19,093 bases of DNA from an uncultured Actinomycetes bacterium (GCA_937907435.1 CALCIA010000314.1:1-19093); one strand, 5' to 3'; shown: positions 1 to 7,949, counted from the stretch's first letter. The notes: a model not told the origin generated them from the sequence alone. Made by a program: numbers and translations.

Positions 1-78
1 AGCCCAGGACCTCCCTCGGACGGCCGGCGGCGCCGCGGACCCCCGCCCGGACGGCCGCAAGCCCCCCGAACCCGCCCC

Positions 79-345
79 CTAATACCCCCGCTTCCGCCTC
101 CGCCGCCCCCGCATCAGCTTGATCCCGATCAGGAACCCGACCGCGGCAGCGCCGATGATCAGCTGCTGTTTGTGCTCCTCGGCCTGGCGGCGCCAGTCGG
201 TCACTTCGGTGACCTTGCCGCGCAGCGCTTCGACGTTGGTCCCCAGCTGCTGGCGCTGGATGTCGATGTCGCGGCGGATCTCCGCCGCCGAGCGACCGGG
301 TTTGCCGGCGGTGGAGGGCCGCGCCGGTTTGGGGTCGACGCTCAT
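79..345 (-). CDS. DUF3618-family small membrane-anchored protein
   Basis: This is an 88-aa protein. An N-terminal charged region with the AEIRRDIDIQRQQLGTNVEA signature (residues 21-40) resembles DUF3618 proteins, which begin with an R-x-x-I-x-x-x-R-x-x-L helix. A short hydrophobic segment follows at about residues 62-77 and the tail is very basic (RGRRRRKRGY). The role of the family is unknown; it usually sits next to Holin-X-type proteins, as here. The start is fixed by an AGGAGG Shine-Dalgarno just upstream and by an ATGA overlap with the stop of the preceding gene, so the two are translationally coupled. Longer upstream readings in this frame only shadow that gene. It is the last gene of a three-gene minus-strand operon. 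The family call is from recognised pattern, not a search. Confidence 0.85.
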   Translation of the reverse strand: MSVDPKPARPSTAGKPGRSAAEIRRDIDIQRQQLGTNVEALRGKVTEVTDWRRQAEEHKQQLIIGAAAVGFLIGIKLMRGRRRRKRGY

Positions 346-803
346 TTGTCCTCCTTCGTAAGCATCTCCTTGGTGAGCTTGGCCTCTTCGATCGCCTGCT
401 CGGGGACCGGCGGCGAGCCGGCCTTCACCGCTTTGTAGGCGATCAGCGCGGCCAGCGCGGCGATCAGCAGGAAGGCGGCGGCCTCGATGAAGAAGCCGGG
501 CCAGGTCTTGCCGTCGAAGACCTCTTCGTTCAGCAGCCAGGCGATCCCCTCCATCACCAGGATCAGGGCGAGGAAGGCGAAGACCCCGGCCGAGATCCCG
601 ACCACCGCGCCGCGGGCGATCTTGCCCGCCTTCTCGGAGACCTCGGCCTTGGCGAGTTGGATCTCCTCGCGGACGAGGCCGGAGACTCCTTCGCTGACAT
701 CGAAGACGAGCTCGCCGAGCTTGCGCTCGTCTTTCGGCTCGGTCGGGGGTGGCACCGGCGGCGGCGTCTGCGGCTGGGTGGGTGGCGTCTGGCTGTCGGG
801 CAT
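342..803 (-). CDS. Holin-X-type (Phage_holin_3_6) actinobacterial membrane protein
   Basis: This is a 153-aa protein. Its N terminus is proline-rich and probably disordered (residues 1-25). An amphipathic helix follows (about 28-62, with VREEIQLAKAEVSEKAGK), then two transmembrane segments at about 66-91 and 102-124 and a short charged tail. That is the architecture of the putative Actinobacterial Holin-X family (PF07332). Despite the name, these are chromosomal envelope proteins of unknown function, and nothing phage-like surrounds this one. A GAGAGGGAGAA ribosome site precedes the ATG. It lies 26 bp after the 44-aa gene and overlaps the DUF3618 gene by 4 bp (ATGA), which suggests one transcript and perhaps one membrane assembly. 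Confidence 0.88.
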   Translation of the reverse strand: MPDSQTPPTQPQTPPPVPPPTEPKDERKLGELVFDVSEGVSGLVREEIQLAKAEVSEKAGKIARGAVVGISAGVFAFLALILVMEGIAWLLNEEVFDGKTWPGFFIEAAAFLLIAALAALIAYKAVKAGSPPVPEQAIEEAKLTKEMLTKEDK

Positions 804-829
804 CGGGTTCTCCCTCTCGGTCCGGCGGG

Positions 830-964
830 TTACTCCGGCGGGTCCTCACCGTAGATGCGGCGGAAGACGACGGCGGCGCCGCGCGTCGCGACGATGCTGG
901 CCAGCGCACCGGTCGCCGCCAACAGTCCGCTCCAGACCAGCCTCTTTACCAACTCGTTGTCCAC
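830..964 (-). CDS. 44-aa DUF4235-like small membrane protein
   Basis: This very short GTG-started gene encodes 44 residues beginning VDNELVKRLVWSGLL and ending RRIYGEDPPE. The middle (about residues 9-34) is hydrophobic and small-residue-rich, enough for one membrane helix. The W near the start and the closing G-E-x-P-P-E resemble DUF4235 proteins, which are usually longer and accompany Holin-X and DUF3618 genes in actinobacteria. A GGGGAAAGG ribosome site lies about 8 nt upstream of GTG. It is the first gene of the operon with the Holin-X and DUF3618 genes. The ORF is too short for statistical support, so confidence rests on the ribosome site, operon position and the family-like ends. It could be a minimal or degenerate DUF4235 member. 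Confidence 0.68.
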   Translation of the reverse strand: MDNELVKRLVWSGLLAATGALASIVATRGAAVVFRRIYGEDPPE

Positions 965-1004
965 TCGTACGACCTTTCCCCTAGAGGTGAGGGTCAAACC
1001 CTAT

Positions 1005-1619
1005 TCAGCGCGGCTCGAGCCCGTCGCAGATCGTCGTCACCAAAAGGTTCCTTGCTTCCTCGAACCGGTCGTCGGCGACCTGCACGTCGTCGAAGATCCA
1101 CTCGGTGAGGAGCTGCTCGATCGCGCCGTAGAAGGCCTGCGAGGCGAAGCGGGGGTCGATGTCGGAGCGGAACTCGCCCGCCGCCTGGCCGTCGGCGACG
1201 ATCTTCGCGATCCCTTCGTAGGCGCGGCGGATCTCCTCCAGGTGGGTGCGGCCGAACGAGTTGGCGGCCCGCGTCACCTCGACGATGATCACCTTCATCA
1301 GCTCCGGGTCGTGGCGGTAGGACTCGAAGATGAAGCCGGCGACCGCGCCGAGCTTCTCGCGGTGGGACGCGTCGGTCTTTTCCGCCTCCTCGATCGCGGC
1401 GAGGAGCAGCGACCAGCGCTCGAGGAAGAGTTCGTTCAGCACCTGGTCCTTGGAGTTGAAGTAGTGGTAGACGAGGCCGTAGGCGACGCCCGCCTCGTCG
1501 GCGATGTCGGAGACGCGGGTGGCGTGGAAGCCCTGGCGGGCGAAGACCGTGACGGCGGCGTCGAGAATCTGCCGGCGTTTGTCGACGGATCCGGAGCGCT
1601 GGGCGGCGCGCTGCTCCAT
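1005..1619 (-). CDS. TetR/AcrR-family transcriptional regulator (FadR-like)
   Basis: This is a 204-aa regulator. An N-terminal TetR helix-turn-helix spans about residues 14-60 (RQILDAAVTVFARQGF, then DIADEAGVAYGLVYHYFNSK), followed by an all-helical ligand and dimer domain to residue 204. The size is normal for TetR. Its ATG shares one base with the stop of the nitrilase gene (TGATG), so it is co-translated with it. The HTH resembles regulators of fatty acid and acyl-CoA genes. The operon is preceded by an 18-bp palindrome with the spacing of the Bacillus FadR operator, so autoregulation is likely and an acyl-CoA ligand is plausible; both are inference. It ends 40 bp before the 44-aa gene. 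Confidence 0.9.
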   Translation of the reverse strand: MEQRAAQRSGSVDKRRQILDAAVTVFARQGFHATRVSDIADEAGVAYGLVYHYFNSKDQVLNELFLERWSLLLAAIEEAEKTDASHREKLGAVAGFIFESYRHDPELMKVIIVEVTRAANSFGRTHLEEIRRAYEGIAKIVADGQAAGEFRSDIDPRFASQAFYGAIEQLLTEWIFDDVQVADDRFEEARNLLVTTICDGLEPR

Positions 1620-2425
1620 CAGGCGTAGACCTCCGGGCGCCGGTTGGCGAGCGCCGGGAGCGACGCGCGCACCCGCTCCTGGGCGGCGAGGTCGAGGTCG
1701 GCGGCGACGAAGCACTCCTCGTCGGGCGCGGTCGCCAGCACCACGCCCCAGGGGTCGATAACCATCGACCGGCCATAGCTGTCGAAGTGCGGCGGCGCCT
1801 TGCCGACCTGGCCGGGGGCGAGGACGAAGACCGCGTTCTCGATCGCGCGGGCGCGCAGCAGCACTGCCCAGTGATCACGGCCGGTGGCGCTGGTGAAGGC
1901 CGCGGGGACGGTGATCAGGCGGGCGCCGCGCACGGCGAGGATCCGGTGCAGCTCGGGAAAGCGCAGGTCGTAACAGATGGTGAGGCCGGCGGTGAGGTCG
2001 CCGACCGGCGCGGTGACGATGTCGGAGCCCGGCTGCTCGTGCGCCGACTCGCGGTAGGCGACGCCGCCCGCGTCGACGTCGAACATGTGGATCTTGCGGT
2101 AGACGGCAAGGTCCTCGCCGTCGGGGCCGATCAGCACCGAGGCGTTGAACGGCTTCTCCCCCTCGCCCGCCCGCTCGGAGATCGAGCCCGCCAGCAGGTG
2201 GATGCCGAGCGTCCGCGCCCAGCCGCGCGCGGCGGTGAGGCTCGGGCCGTCGAGCGGCTCGGCGCCCGCCGCGAGCTCCTCGCCTGCCGCCAGCAGGTTC
2301 CACTTCTCCGGCAGCGCGACGAGCTCGGCGCCGTCGGCCGCGGCGGCACGGACCAGCCCCTCGGCGGCGGCCAGGTTGCGGGCCTTGTCGGCGTTAGAGT
2401 TGAGCTGTACTGCGGCGACGCGCAT
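1619..2425 (-). CDS. Carbon-nitrogen hydrolase, Nit1/NitFhit-like amidase
   Basis: This is a 268-aa nitrilase-superfamily protein. The catalytic triad is visible: Glu40 in ALPEKWN, Lys111 in YRKIHMFDVD, and Cys151 in ICYDLRFPE. The run FTSATGRDHWAVLLRARAIEN (split around residue 190) and the YRKIHMFDV block are typical of the Nit1/Nit2 branch, whose best-known activities are hydrolysis of deaminated glutathione or omega-amidase substrates. The family acts in the cytosol and hydrolyses C-N bonds of amides. The exact substrate is not readable from sequence. The length is full. It is the first gene of a two-gene operon with a TetR regulator that overlaps it by one base. An 18-bp palindrome sits 39 nt upstream of the start codon, so expression is probably repressor-controlled. 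Confidence 0.9.
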   Translation of the reverse strand: MRVAAVQLNSNADKARNLAAAEGLVRAAAADGAELVALPEKWNLLAAGEELAAGAEPLDGPSLTAARGWARTLGIHLLAGSISERAGEGEKPFNASVLIGPDGEDLAVYRKIHMFDVDAGGVAYRESAHEQPGSDIVTAPVGDLTAGLTICYDLRFPELHRILAVRGARLITVPAAFTSATGRDHWAVLLRARAIENAVFVLAPGQVGKAPPHFDSYGRSMVIDPWGVVLATAPDEECFVAADLDLAAQERVRASLPALANRRPEVYA

Positions 2426-2463
2426 TGGTGCGTTTTACGGCGCTTTCCTGGGAGATAGGTCCC

Positions 2464-2481
2464 TGATTGACTCGTCAATCA
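2464..2481. promoter_or_regulatory. FadR-like palindromic operator before nitrilase-tetR
   Basis: TGATTGACTCGTCAATCA is a palindrome except for its two central bases. It has the layout TGA-n-TGA-n4-TCA-n-TCA, the spacing known for the TetR-type FadR operator of Bacillus. It sits in the 86-bp gap upstream of the nitrilase gene, where its promoter must lie. The symmetry extends outward into GGTCCC on the left and GGGGACC on the right (2458-2488), so the transcript could also fold as a hairpin ending the upstream merR gene. No T-run follows on the minus strand, which favours an operator. Confidence 0.6.
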
Positions 2482-2511
2482 GGGGACCAGTATAGGAGCC
2501 TGAGGCGCGGC

Positions 2512-3204
2512 TCAGCCGCGGCGGGCTTCCAGCTCGGCGATCAGCAGCTTGGTGTGAAGGGAGGCGATCAGGTCCTTCAGCGGCTGGGCGCCGGCTTCGA
2601 GCATCTCGACGACGCGCTCCGGCGGCACCTCGCCGGCGAGGCGGCTCATCACCATGTCGACCTCCTCGCGGACCAGCTCTTCGAGCGCGGTCCGGTAGCG
2701 CAGGGTGTCGTAGACGGTGAAGCCGATCTGCTCGTCGTAGCCGCCCGCGCGGAAGCGGCTGATCGCCTCGATGATCGTGACGTCGGAGGGCGAATAGCCG
2801 CGGCTCGTGGGCGTGAGGACGCCGATCTCGGCGAGGCGGTCGAGCACCTCCTTGGGGACGCCGTAGCGCTTGCGCACCTCGGCGGCGCTGGTGCGGGTGC
2901 GCTCGCCGGCGAGGGCGCGGTCCAGGATCTGGTCCTCCAGCTCGAGCAGCGCCTCGGCGCGGTCGGTGCCCTCGTCGAGCACCCCCTTGATCGCCTTCAA
3001 CGGCATGAAGCGCTCCTCCTGCAGGCGCTTGATCAGGCGTATCCGATCGACGAACTCGGGCGGGTAGTACGCCATGTTGCGGCTCGTCTTCACGCCTTCG
3101 GGGAGGAGCCCCTCGCGCAGGTAGTGCTTGATCGTCGGCGCCGGGACGCCGCTGGCCTCGGCCAGCTCGCCCATCCGCAGGAGCTCGGTCGCGTCGGTCG
3201 CCAT
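2512..3204 (-). CDS. MerR-family transcriptional regulator
   Basis: This is a 230-aa protein with an N-terminal MerR winged helix-turn-helix (LRMGELAEASGVPAPTIKHY at 9-28, then LREGLLPEG and the wing to about residue 75). The roughly 150-residue helical C-terminal part is larger than in metal-sensing MerR proteins and lacks an obvious cysteine metal site, so a small-molecule effector such as an acyl-CoA is more likely. It follows the BKACE gene by 11 nt on the same strand and is probably co-transcribed with it. MerR proteins (LiuR type) control leucine and acyl-CoA degradation genes in other bacteria, which fits this context, but the link here is inference. No strong ribosome site precedes the chosen ATG; coupling from the upstream gene may serve. 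Confidence 0.88.
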   Translation of the reverse strand: MATDATELLRMGELAEASGVPAPTIKHYLREGLLPEGVKTSRNMAYYPPEFVDRIRLIKRLQEERFMPLKAIKGVLDEGTDRAEALLELEDQILDRALAGERTRTSAAEVRKRYGVPKEVLDRLAEIGVLTPTSRGYSPSDVTIIEAISRFRAGGYDEQIGFTVYDTLRYRTALEELVREEVDMVMSRLAGEVPPERVVEMLEAGAQPLKDLIASLHTKLLIAELEARRG

Positions 3205-3215
3205 CGGCGACGGGC

Positions 3216-4109
3216 CTAGGCCGCCGCGGCGTCGCGGGCGACGATGCCGAGCAGCTCGCGCGCCTCGGCGACGGTGGCCGGACGGCGGCCGACGTCTTCG
3301 GCCATCTGGCGGGCTTTGCCGATCAGGTCGCCGTTCGAGCGCGCCATCGTGCCGTCGGGCAGGTAGAGGTTGTCCTCGACCCCGGCGCGGACGTTGCCGC
3401 CGAGGACTAGTGCGGCCCCGAGCAGCTTCCACTGGTCGCGGGAGATGCCGATCGTCTGCCACTGGTTCGGGCCTTCCGGCCCGCCGGGGATCTGATCCGA
3501 CATCAGGGTGACGTTGCGCGGGGTCGGGCGGATGCCGCCGGTGACGCCCATCACCAGGGAGATCTGAAGCGGCGGCTCGAGCAGGCCCATGTCGAGGAGC
3601 GGGTCCAGGTTGGCGACGTGGCCGGCGTCGAAGCACTCGTGCTCGGGCTTGATCCCGAGGTCGCGCATCGCGGTGAGGAACTCGGTGATCGTGTCGAAGC
3701 TGTTCTCGAACACCGCCTTGAAGACGAAGTCTTTACGCCGCCGCGAGTACTTCGCGTAGTTCATCGAGCTCATGTTCAGCGCCGCCACTTCGGGCCGGCA
3801 CTCGCGCAGGTACTCGAGTCGCTTCTCGATCGGGATGCCGATCGCCCCGGTCGAGTAGTTGATGATCACGTCGTCGACCGCGCCGCGGATCGCCTCGGTG
3901 ATCGCCTTGAAGTCCTCGACCTCGTAGGAGGGCGTGCCGTCCGGCTTGCGCGCGTGGATGTGGATCTGGGACGCCCCCTCCTCGACCGCGCGCCGCGCCT
4001 CGGCCGCGTACTCCTCCGGCGTGTAGGGGATCGCCGGGCACTGGTCACGGTTCGCGATCACCCCGCTGATCGAGCAGCTGATGATCACCGGGTCCTCGTA
4101 GCGGCTCAT
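3216..4109 (-). CDS. BKACE-family (DUF849) beta-keto acid cleavage enzyme
   Basis: This is a 297-aa TIM-barrel enzyme of the BKACE/3-keto-5-aminohexanoate cleavage (Kce) family. Visible family residues are the zinc-binding pair His50-x-His52 in QIHIHAR, and RAGVEDN near the end, with Arg241 for the substrate carboxylate and Glu245 as a further metal ligand. The family condenses a beta-keto acid with acetyl-CoA, yielding acetoacetate and a new acyl-CoA; the chain recognised varies widely. The start at MSRYEDP follows a GGGGGGAT ribosome site; a longer frame would run back into a hairpin element. It lies downstream of a crotonase and a carboxylase beta subunit and upstream of a MerR gene, suggesting acyl-chain catabolism. 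The substrate is not predictable here. Confidence 0.92.
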   Translation of the reverse strand: MSRYEDPVIISCSISGVIANRDQCPAIPYTPEEYAAEARRAVEEGASQIHIHARKPDGTPSYEVEDFKAITEAIRGAVDDVIINYSTGAIGIPIEKRLEYLRECRPEVAALNMSSMNYAKYSRRRKDFVFKAVFENSFDTITEFLTAMRDLGIKPEHECFDAGHVANLDPLLDMGLLEPPLQISLVMGVTGGIRPTPRNVTLMSDQIPGGPEGPNQWQTIGISRDQWKLLGAALVLGGNVRAGVEDNLYLPDGTMARSNGDLIGKARQMAEDVGRRPATVAEARELLGIVARDAAAA

Positions 4110-4125
4110 CGATCCCCCCTCGTCA

Positions 4126-4164
4126 GCTGTTCCTTTTGCCGACCATTCCGGCAAAAGGAACAGC
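4126..4164. repeat. Intergenic hairpin repeat, copy 1 (perfect 16-bp stem)
   Basis: The left arm GCTGTTCCTTTTGCCG (4126-4141) and right arm CGGCAAAAGGAACAGC (4149-4164) pair perfectly around a 7-nt loop. Read on the minus strand it begins 19 nt after the stop of the carboxylase gene and is preceded by CGTTCC, exactly as in the two plus-strand copies. There is no T-run, so it is not a classical intrinsic terminator, but 3' end formation or mRNA protection is plausible. It separates the carboxylase from the BKACE gene inside an otherwise co-directional cluster. Confidence 0.85.
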
Positions 4165-4182
4165 GGAACGTGTTTGGCCGGC

Positions 4183-5781
<1,599 letters not shown>

Positions 5782-5833
5782 CAGCGGCGGCCCTCCGTCG
5801 ACGTGGCTCCCCCGCTCGGCGTCCCCGCCCCCA

Positions 5834-6625
5834 TCACCGCCCCTTCCACTTCGGCTCGCGCTTTTCGAAGAAGGCGGCGACGCCCTCGCGGATGTCCTCG
5901 GTGGTGAAGGTGAGCGAGAGCTGCGAGCGCAGGAACTCGAGCGCGTCGTCGACCGGCATGTCGGCCTGTCGGTACATCGCGTCGTGGCCGAGCTTCATCA
6001 GCAGCGGGGACTTCGAGGCGAGGCGGGTCGCCCACTCGGCGACGGCGTCCTCGAACTCCTCCGCCGGGACGACCTTGTTGGCGAGGCCGAAGTTGACCGC
6101 GTCGGCGGCGCTCATCCGGTCACCGAGCAGCATCATCTCGTTGACCTTCTTGCGCGGAACGTCGCGATAGATGAGCGCCATGATCATGTAGGGGAAGGCG
6201 CCGATGTTGATCTCGGGCGTGGCGAAGGCGATGCCGTCCTTGGCGATCACGAGATCGCAGGAGAGGGCGAGGCCGAGGCCGCCCGCCATGACGTGCCCGT
6301 TGGCGGCGCAGAGCGAGGGCTTGCCCAGCTTCGGCATCAGGCGGAAGAACCGGAGGAAGAGGTCGGAGGCGTAGTGCTTCTCGATCAGCGAGGCGTCCGC
6401 GGCGAAGCCACCGAGGTCGGCGCCCGCGCAGAAGACCCGGTCGCCGGCGCCGGTGAGGACCACCGCGCGGACCTCCTCGGAGTCGCGGGCGATTTCCATC
6501 GCGGCGACGAGCTCGGCCAGCATCTGCCCGGAGAGCATGTTGCGCTTCTCCGGATCGTTCAGCGTCACAGTCGCGACGCCATCGGCGACCTCGTAGAGGA
6601 CCTTGTCGAAGCTCCCGGCACCCAT
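5834..6625 (-). CDS. Enoyl-CoA hydratase/isomerase (crotonase) family protein
   Basis: This is a 263-aa crotonase. The oxyanion-hole segments are FCAGADLGGF (65-74) and NGHVMAGGLGLALSCD (109-124). Of the two hydratase glutamates, the second is kept (Glu138 in FATPEINIG), while the position matching Glu144 of rat hydratase is Gly118 (GGLGLA instead of GGCELA). One-Glu crotonases include methylglutaconyl-CoA-type hydratases (LiuC/AtuE), which fits its place ahead of an acyl-CoA carboxylase beta subunit and a MerR gene. The substrate remains uncertain. It is the first gene of the minus-strand cluster. An AAGTAG/CTACTT palindrome shared with the dehydrogenase at 8155 lies 29-46 nt upstream, so both genes are probably controlled together. 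Confidence 0.92.
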   Translation of the reverse strand: MGAGSFDKVLYEVADGVATVTLNDPEKRNMLSGQMLAELVAAMEIARDSEEVRAVVLTGAGDRVFCAGADLGGFAADASLIEKHYASDLFLRFFRLMPKLGKPSLCAANGHVMAGGLGLALSCDLVIAKDGIAFATPEINIGAFPYMIMALIYRDVPRKKVNEMMLLGDRMSAADAVNFGLANKVVPAEEFEDAVAEWATRLASKSPLLMKLGHDAMYRQADMPVDDALEFLRSQLSLTFTTEDIREGVAAFFEKREPKWKGR

Positions 6626-6636
6626 TGCGGCGGGAA

Positions 6637-6652
6637 CGATAGCGCGTTATCG
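6637..6652. promoter_or_regulatory. GC-rich near-palindrome beside the crotonase operator
   Basis: CGATAGCGCGTTATCG is palindromic except for one mismatched pair. It lies between the AAGTAG operator-like motif and the crotonase start codon, within the probable promoter or 5' leader. It could be a second operator half-site or contain the -10 region (GATAAC on the minus strand). The functional reading is tentative. Confidence 0.35.
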
Positions 6653-6653
6653 G

Positions 6654-6671
6654 AAGTAGGAAGTTCTACTT
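6654..6671. promoter_or_regulatory. Shared operator-like palindrome, copy 1 (AAGTAG-N6-CTACTT)
   Basis: AAGTAGGAAGTTCTACTT has perfect 6-bp inverted half-sites around a 6-bp spacer. The same 18-bp motif recurs with 16 of 18 identities at 8076-8093, before an acyl-CoA dehydrogenase. The match extends outside (TCG before both, with one base differing between). It sits 29-46 nt upstream of the crotonase start, a place where a repressor would block RNA polymerase. Which regulator binds is unknown; the TetR and MerR proteins of this window are candidates. Confidence 0.65.
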
Positions 6672-6729
6672 ACCGCTACGCCCGAGTTGACGACCCAGTT
6701 TGTGCCCGCTGCGAAGGCCGGTATATCCG

Positions 6730-7521
6730 TCACTGCTCGAGCCGATCGTGCCCGCCGCCACCCCGCAGCTTGTCGTGGCCGCCGCCTCCGACGAGGACGT
6801 TGTCGCCGCCGTCGCCGATCAGCGTGTCGGCAAAACGCGAGCCGATCACGTTCTCGATCGAGATCGGCGAGTCGTGCCCCGCCGACCTGAGGCTCTTGTG
6901 CCTGGCGAGGTTCACCACCACCCCGGCCGGTTCGGTCGAGTAGTCGACGGTGTCGGAACCCGGCCCGCCGTCCACGTTGTCGTGGCCCTTTTCCGGCAGG
7001 ATCGTGTCGTTGCCACCGCCGCCGCGCAGGGTGTCGAAGCCGATGCCGCCGGTGATGTGATCGCCGCCGGCGCCACCTACGAGCGTGTCGATCCCGCGTT
7101 CGCCGGCGATCACGTCGGGCCCGGCGCCACCCTTGATCGTGCCGTCGCCGGCGTTCTCGTTCAGATGATCGTCCCCGCCACCGCCGGAGATGTACTCGTT
7201 GCCCCGTTCGCCCTTCACGTGGTCGTTGCCGCCTTCTCCAAAGATCCGGTCGCTGCCCCGGCCGCCGAAGACCCGATCGGCACCACCGCCCGAACAGATC
7301 CGATCGTTGCCGCCGAGACTGTGGATGACATCGTTGCCGGGCCCCGTGACGATCACGTCGGGCGCCTTGGTGCCGGTGATGTGATCGGCGCCCGCGGTGC
7401 CAACAATCGTCGCCCGCTTCCCCTCACAGATCGGTCTGCCCGTGCGGGCATCCGCGATCCCGGGAGGGACGACCAGGGCCAACGCGGCGAAGGCGACAGC
7501 AAGCCGGACAAAGCGGGGCAT
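6730..7521 (-). CDS. Secreted RTX-like calcium-binding nonapeptide-repeat protein
   Basis: This is a 263-aa protein. Residues 1-25 (MPRFVRLAVAFAALALVVPP, then GIADA) form a Sec-type signal peptide. The rest is mostly hemolysin-type nonapeptide repeats, GGxGxDxhx, about 17 in all (for example GGRGSDRIF, GGGGNDTIL, GGGGHDKLR). They run from about residue 42 to 170 and resume at the very end after a non-repeat insert (VDYSTEPAGVVVNLARHKSL). Such repeats form calcium-bound beta-rolls. No type I secretion genes, protease or lipase domain are present, so it is probably a free or wall-associated binding or structural protein. Earlier ATGs at 7548 and 7590 are possible, but the chosen start gives a well-formed signal peptide. 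The ribosome site is weak. Confidence 0.82.
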   Translation of the reverse strand: MPRFVRLAVAFAALALVVPPGIADARTGRPICEGKRATIVGTAGADHITGTKAPDVIVTGPGNDVIHSLGGNDRICSGGGADRVFGGRGSDRIFGEGGNDHVKGERGNEYISGGGGDDHLNENAGDGTIKGGAGPDVIAGERGIDTLVGGAGGDHITGGIGFDTLRGGGGNDTILPEKGHDNVDGGPGSDTVDYSTEPAGVVVNLARHKSLRSAGHDSPISIENVIGSRFADTLIGDGGDNVLVGGGGHDKLRGGGGHDRLEQ

Positions 7522-7614
7522 GCGTCCCAAGGATAGGCGGCCGACCATCGAGCCTCGACCGGGGTGCGCCGGCTGTCGCCTCGAGGGCATGCGGCGGGGG
7601 AAGCCGTCGCCTCA

Positions 7615-7663
7615 GGCGGCTGATCGGCGGCCCCGGGCAGGCTAAGGCCGCCGATCAGCCGCC
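7615..7663. repeat. Perfect 18-bp inverted repeat
   Basis: The arm GGCGGCTGATCGGCGGCC (7615-7632) and its exact reverse complement (7646-7663) flank a 13-nt loop. The stem is terminator-sized but has no T-run on either side, and it lies between divergently transcribed genes where no terminator is expected. It could be part of a leader RNA, an intergenic repeat or a protein site. Confidence 0.85.
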
Positions 7664-7686
7664 GGGCCGGGGAGGTCTCGAGGGTC

Positions 7687-7729
7687 GAGTTCGCAGAAAC
7701 CCGCGGATAGCGCGGAGAAGTGCGAACTC
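7687..7729. repeat. 43-nt structured element with GATAG loop, copy 1
   Basis: The outer arms GAGTTCGCA (7687-7695) and TGCGAACTC (7721-7729) pair perfectly over 9 bp. Inside, CCGCG (7701-7705) and CGCGG (7711-7715) pair around the loop GATAG. A purine-rich internal loop (GAAAC on one side, AGAAG on the other) separates the stems. The strand of any RNA is unknown. A second copy of equal length lies about 220 bp to the right. Confidence 0.75.
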
Positions 7730-7769
7730 ACCAGGTGGGGAGGCCGGTTCCGGGACGAAGGCGCGCGGG

Positions 7770-7836
7770 AGGCGCACGGAAGCGTCACCTCTCCTCCCTT
7801 CCGTGTCCTTCTCCACGGATCCGTGCGCCTTCCGTG
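7770..7836. repeat. Cluster of CACGGA/TCCGTG hexamers
   Basis: Five copies of CACGGA or its complement occur at 7775, 7800, 7814, 7820 and 7831, including the 12-bp palindrome CACGGATCCGTG at 7814-7825. An 11-bp inverted repeat joins AGGCGCACGGA (7770-7780) to TCCGTGCGCCT (7820-7830). This may be a foldable RNA or a multi-site binding region; its function is not known. Confidence 0.45.
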
Positions 7837-7862
7837 ACGCCGGATCCGTCGTTCGCTGAGTT

Positions 7863-7882
7863 GGCCACACCCTGGTGTGGCC
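7863..7882. terminator. Short perfect hairpin, possible terminator
   Basis: GGCCACAC and GTGTGGCC pair over 8 bp around the loop CCTG. There is no T-run on either side and no gene ends here, so calling it a terminator is doubtful. It may be part of the structured leader region between the two 43-nt elements. Confidence 0.3.
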
Positions 7883-7906
7883 GGGTCAGCGGGCGGCGTC
7901 CGGGGG

Positions 7907-7949
7907 GAGTTCGCAGAAATGGTCGGATAGCGACAGGAAATGCGAACGC
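7907..7949. repeat. 43-nt structured element with GATAG loop, copy 2
   Basis: The outer arms GTTCGCA (7909-7915) and TGCGAAC (7941-7947) pair over 7 bp, with one further mismatched pair and one matched pair beyond. The inner stem GTCG (7922-7925) and CGAC (7931-7934) encloses the same GATAG loop as copy 1. Two inner pairs differ from copy 1 in a compensatory way (G-C to T-A and C-G to G-C), while the loop and the GAAA internal-loop bases are unchanged. That pattern suggests selection for a folded RNA or hairpin DNA. Confidence 0.75.

Noticed and set aside
342..803. Phage origin suggested by the holin-like protein
   Set aside because: Holin-X proteins are common chromosomal actinobacterial genes, and no other phage gene is nearby.
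6730..7400. Regular DNA repeats as a CRISPR or satellite array
   Set aside because: The periodicity is the 27-bp coding unit of GGxGxDxhx nonapeptides in an intact reading frame.
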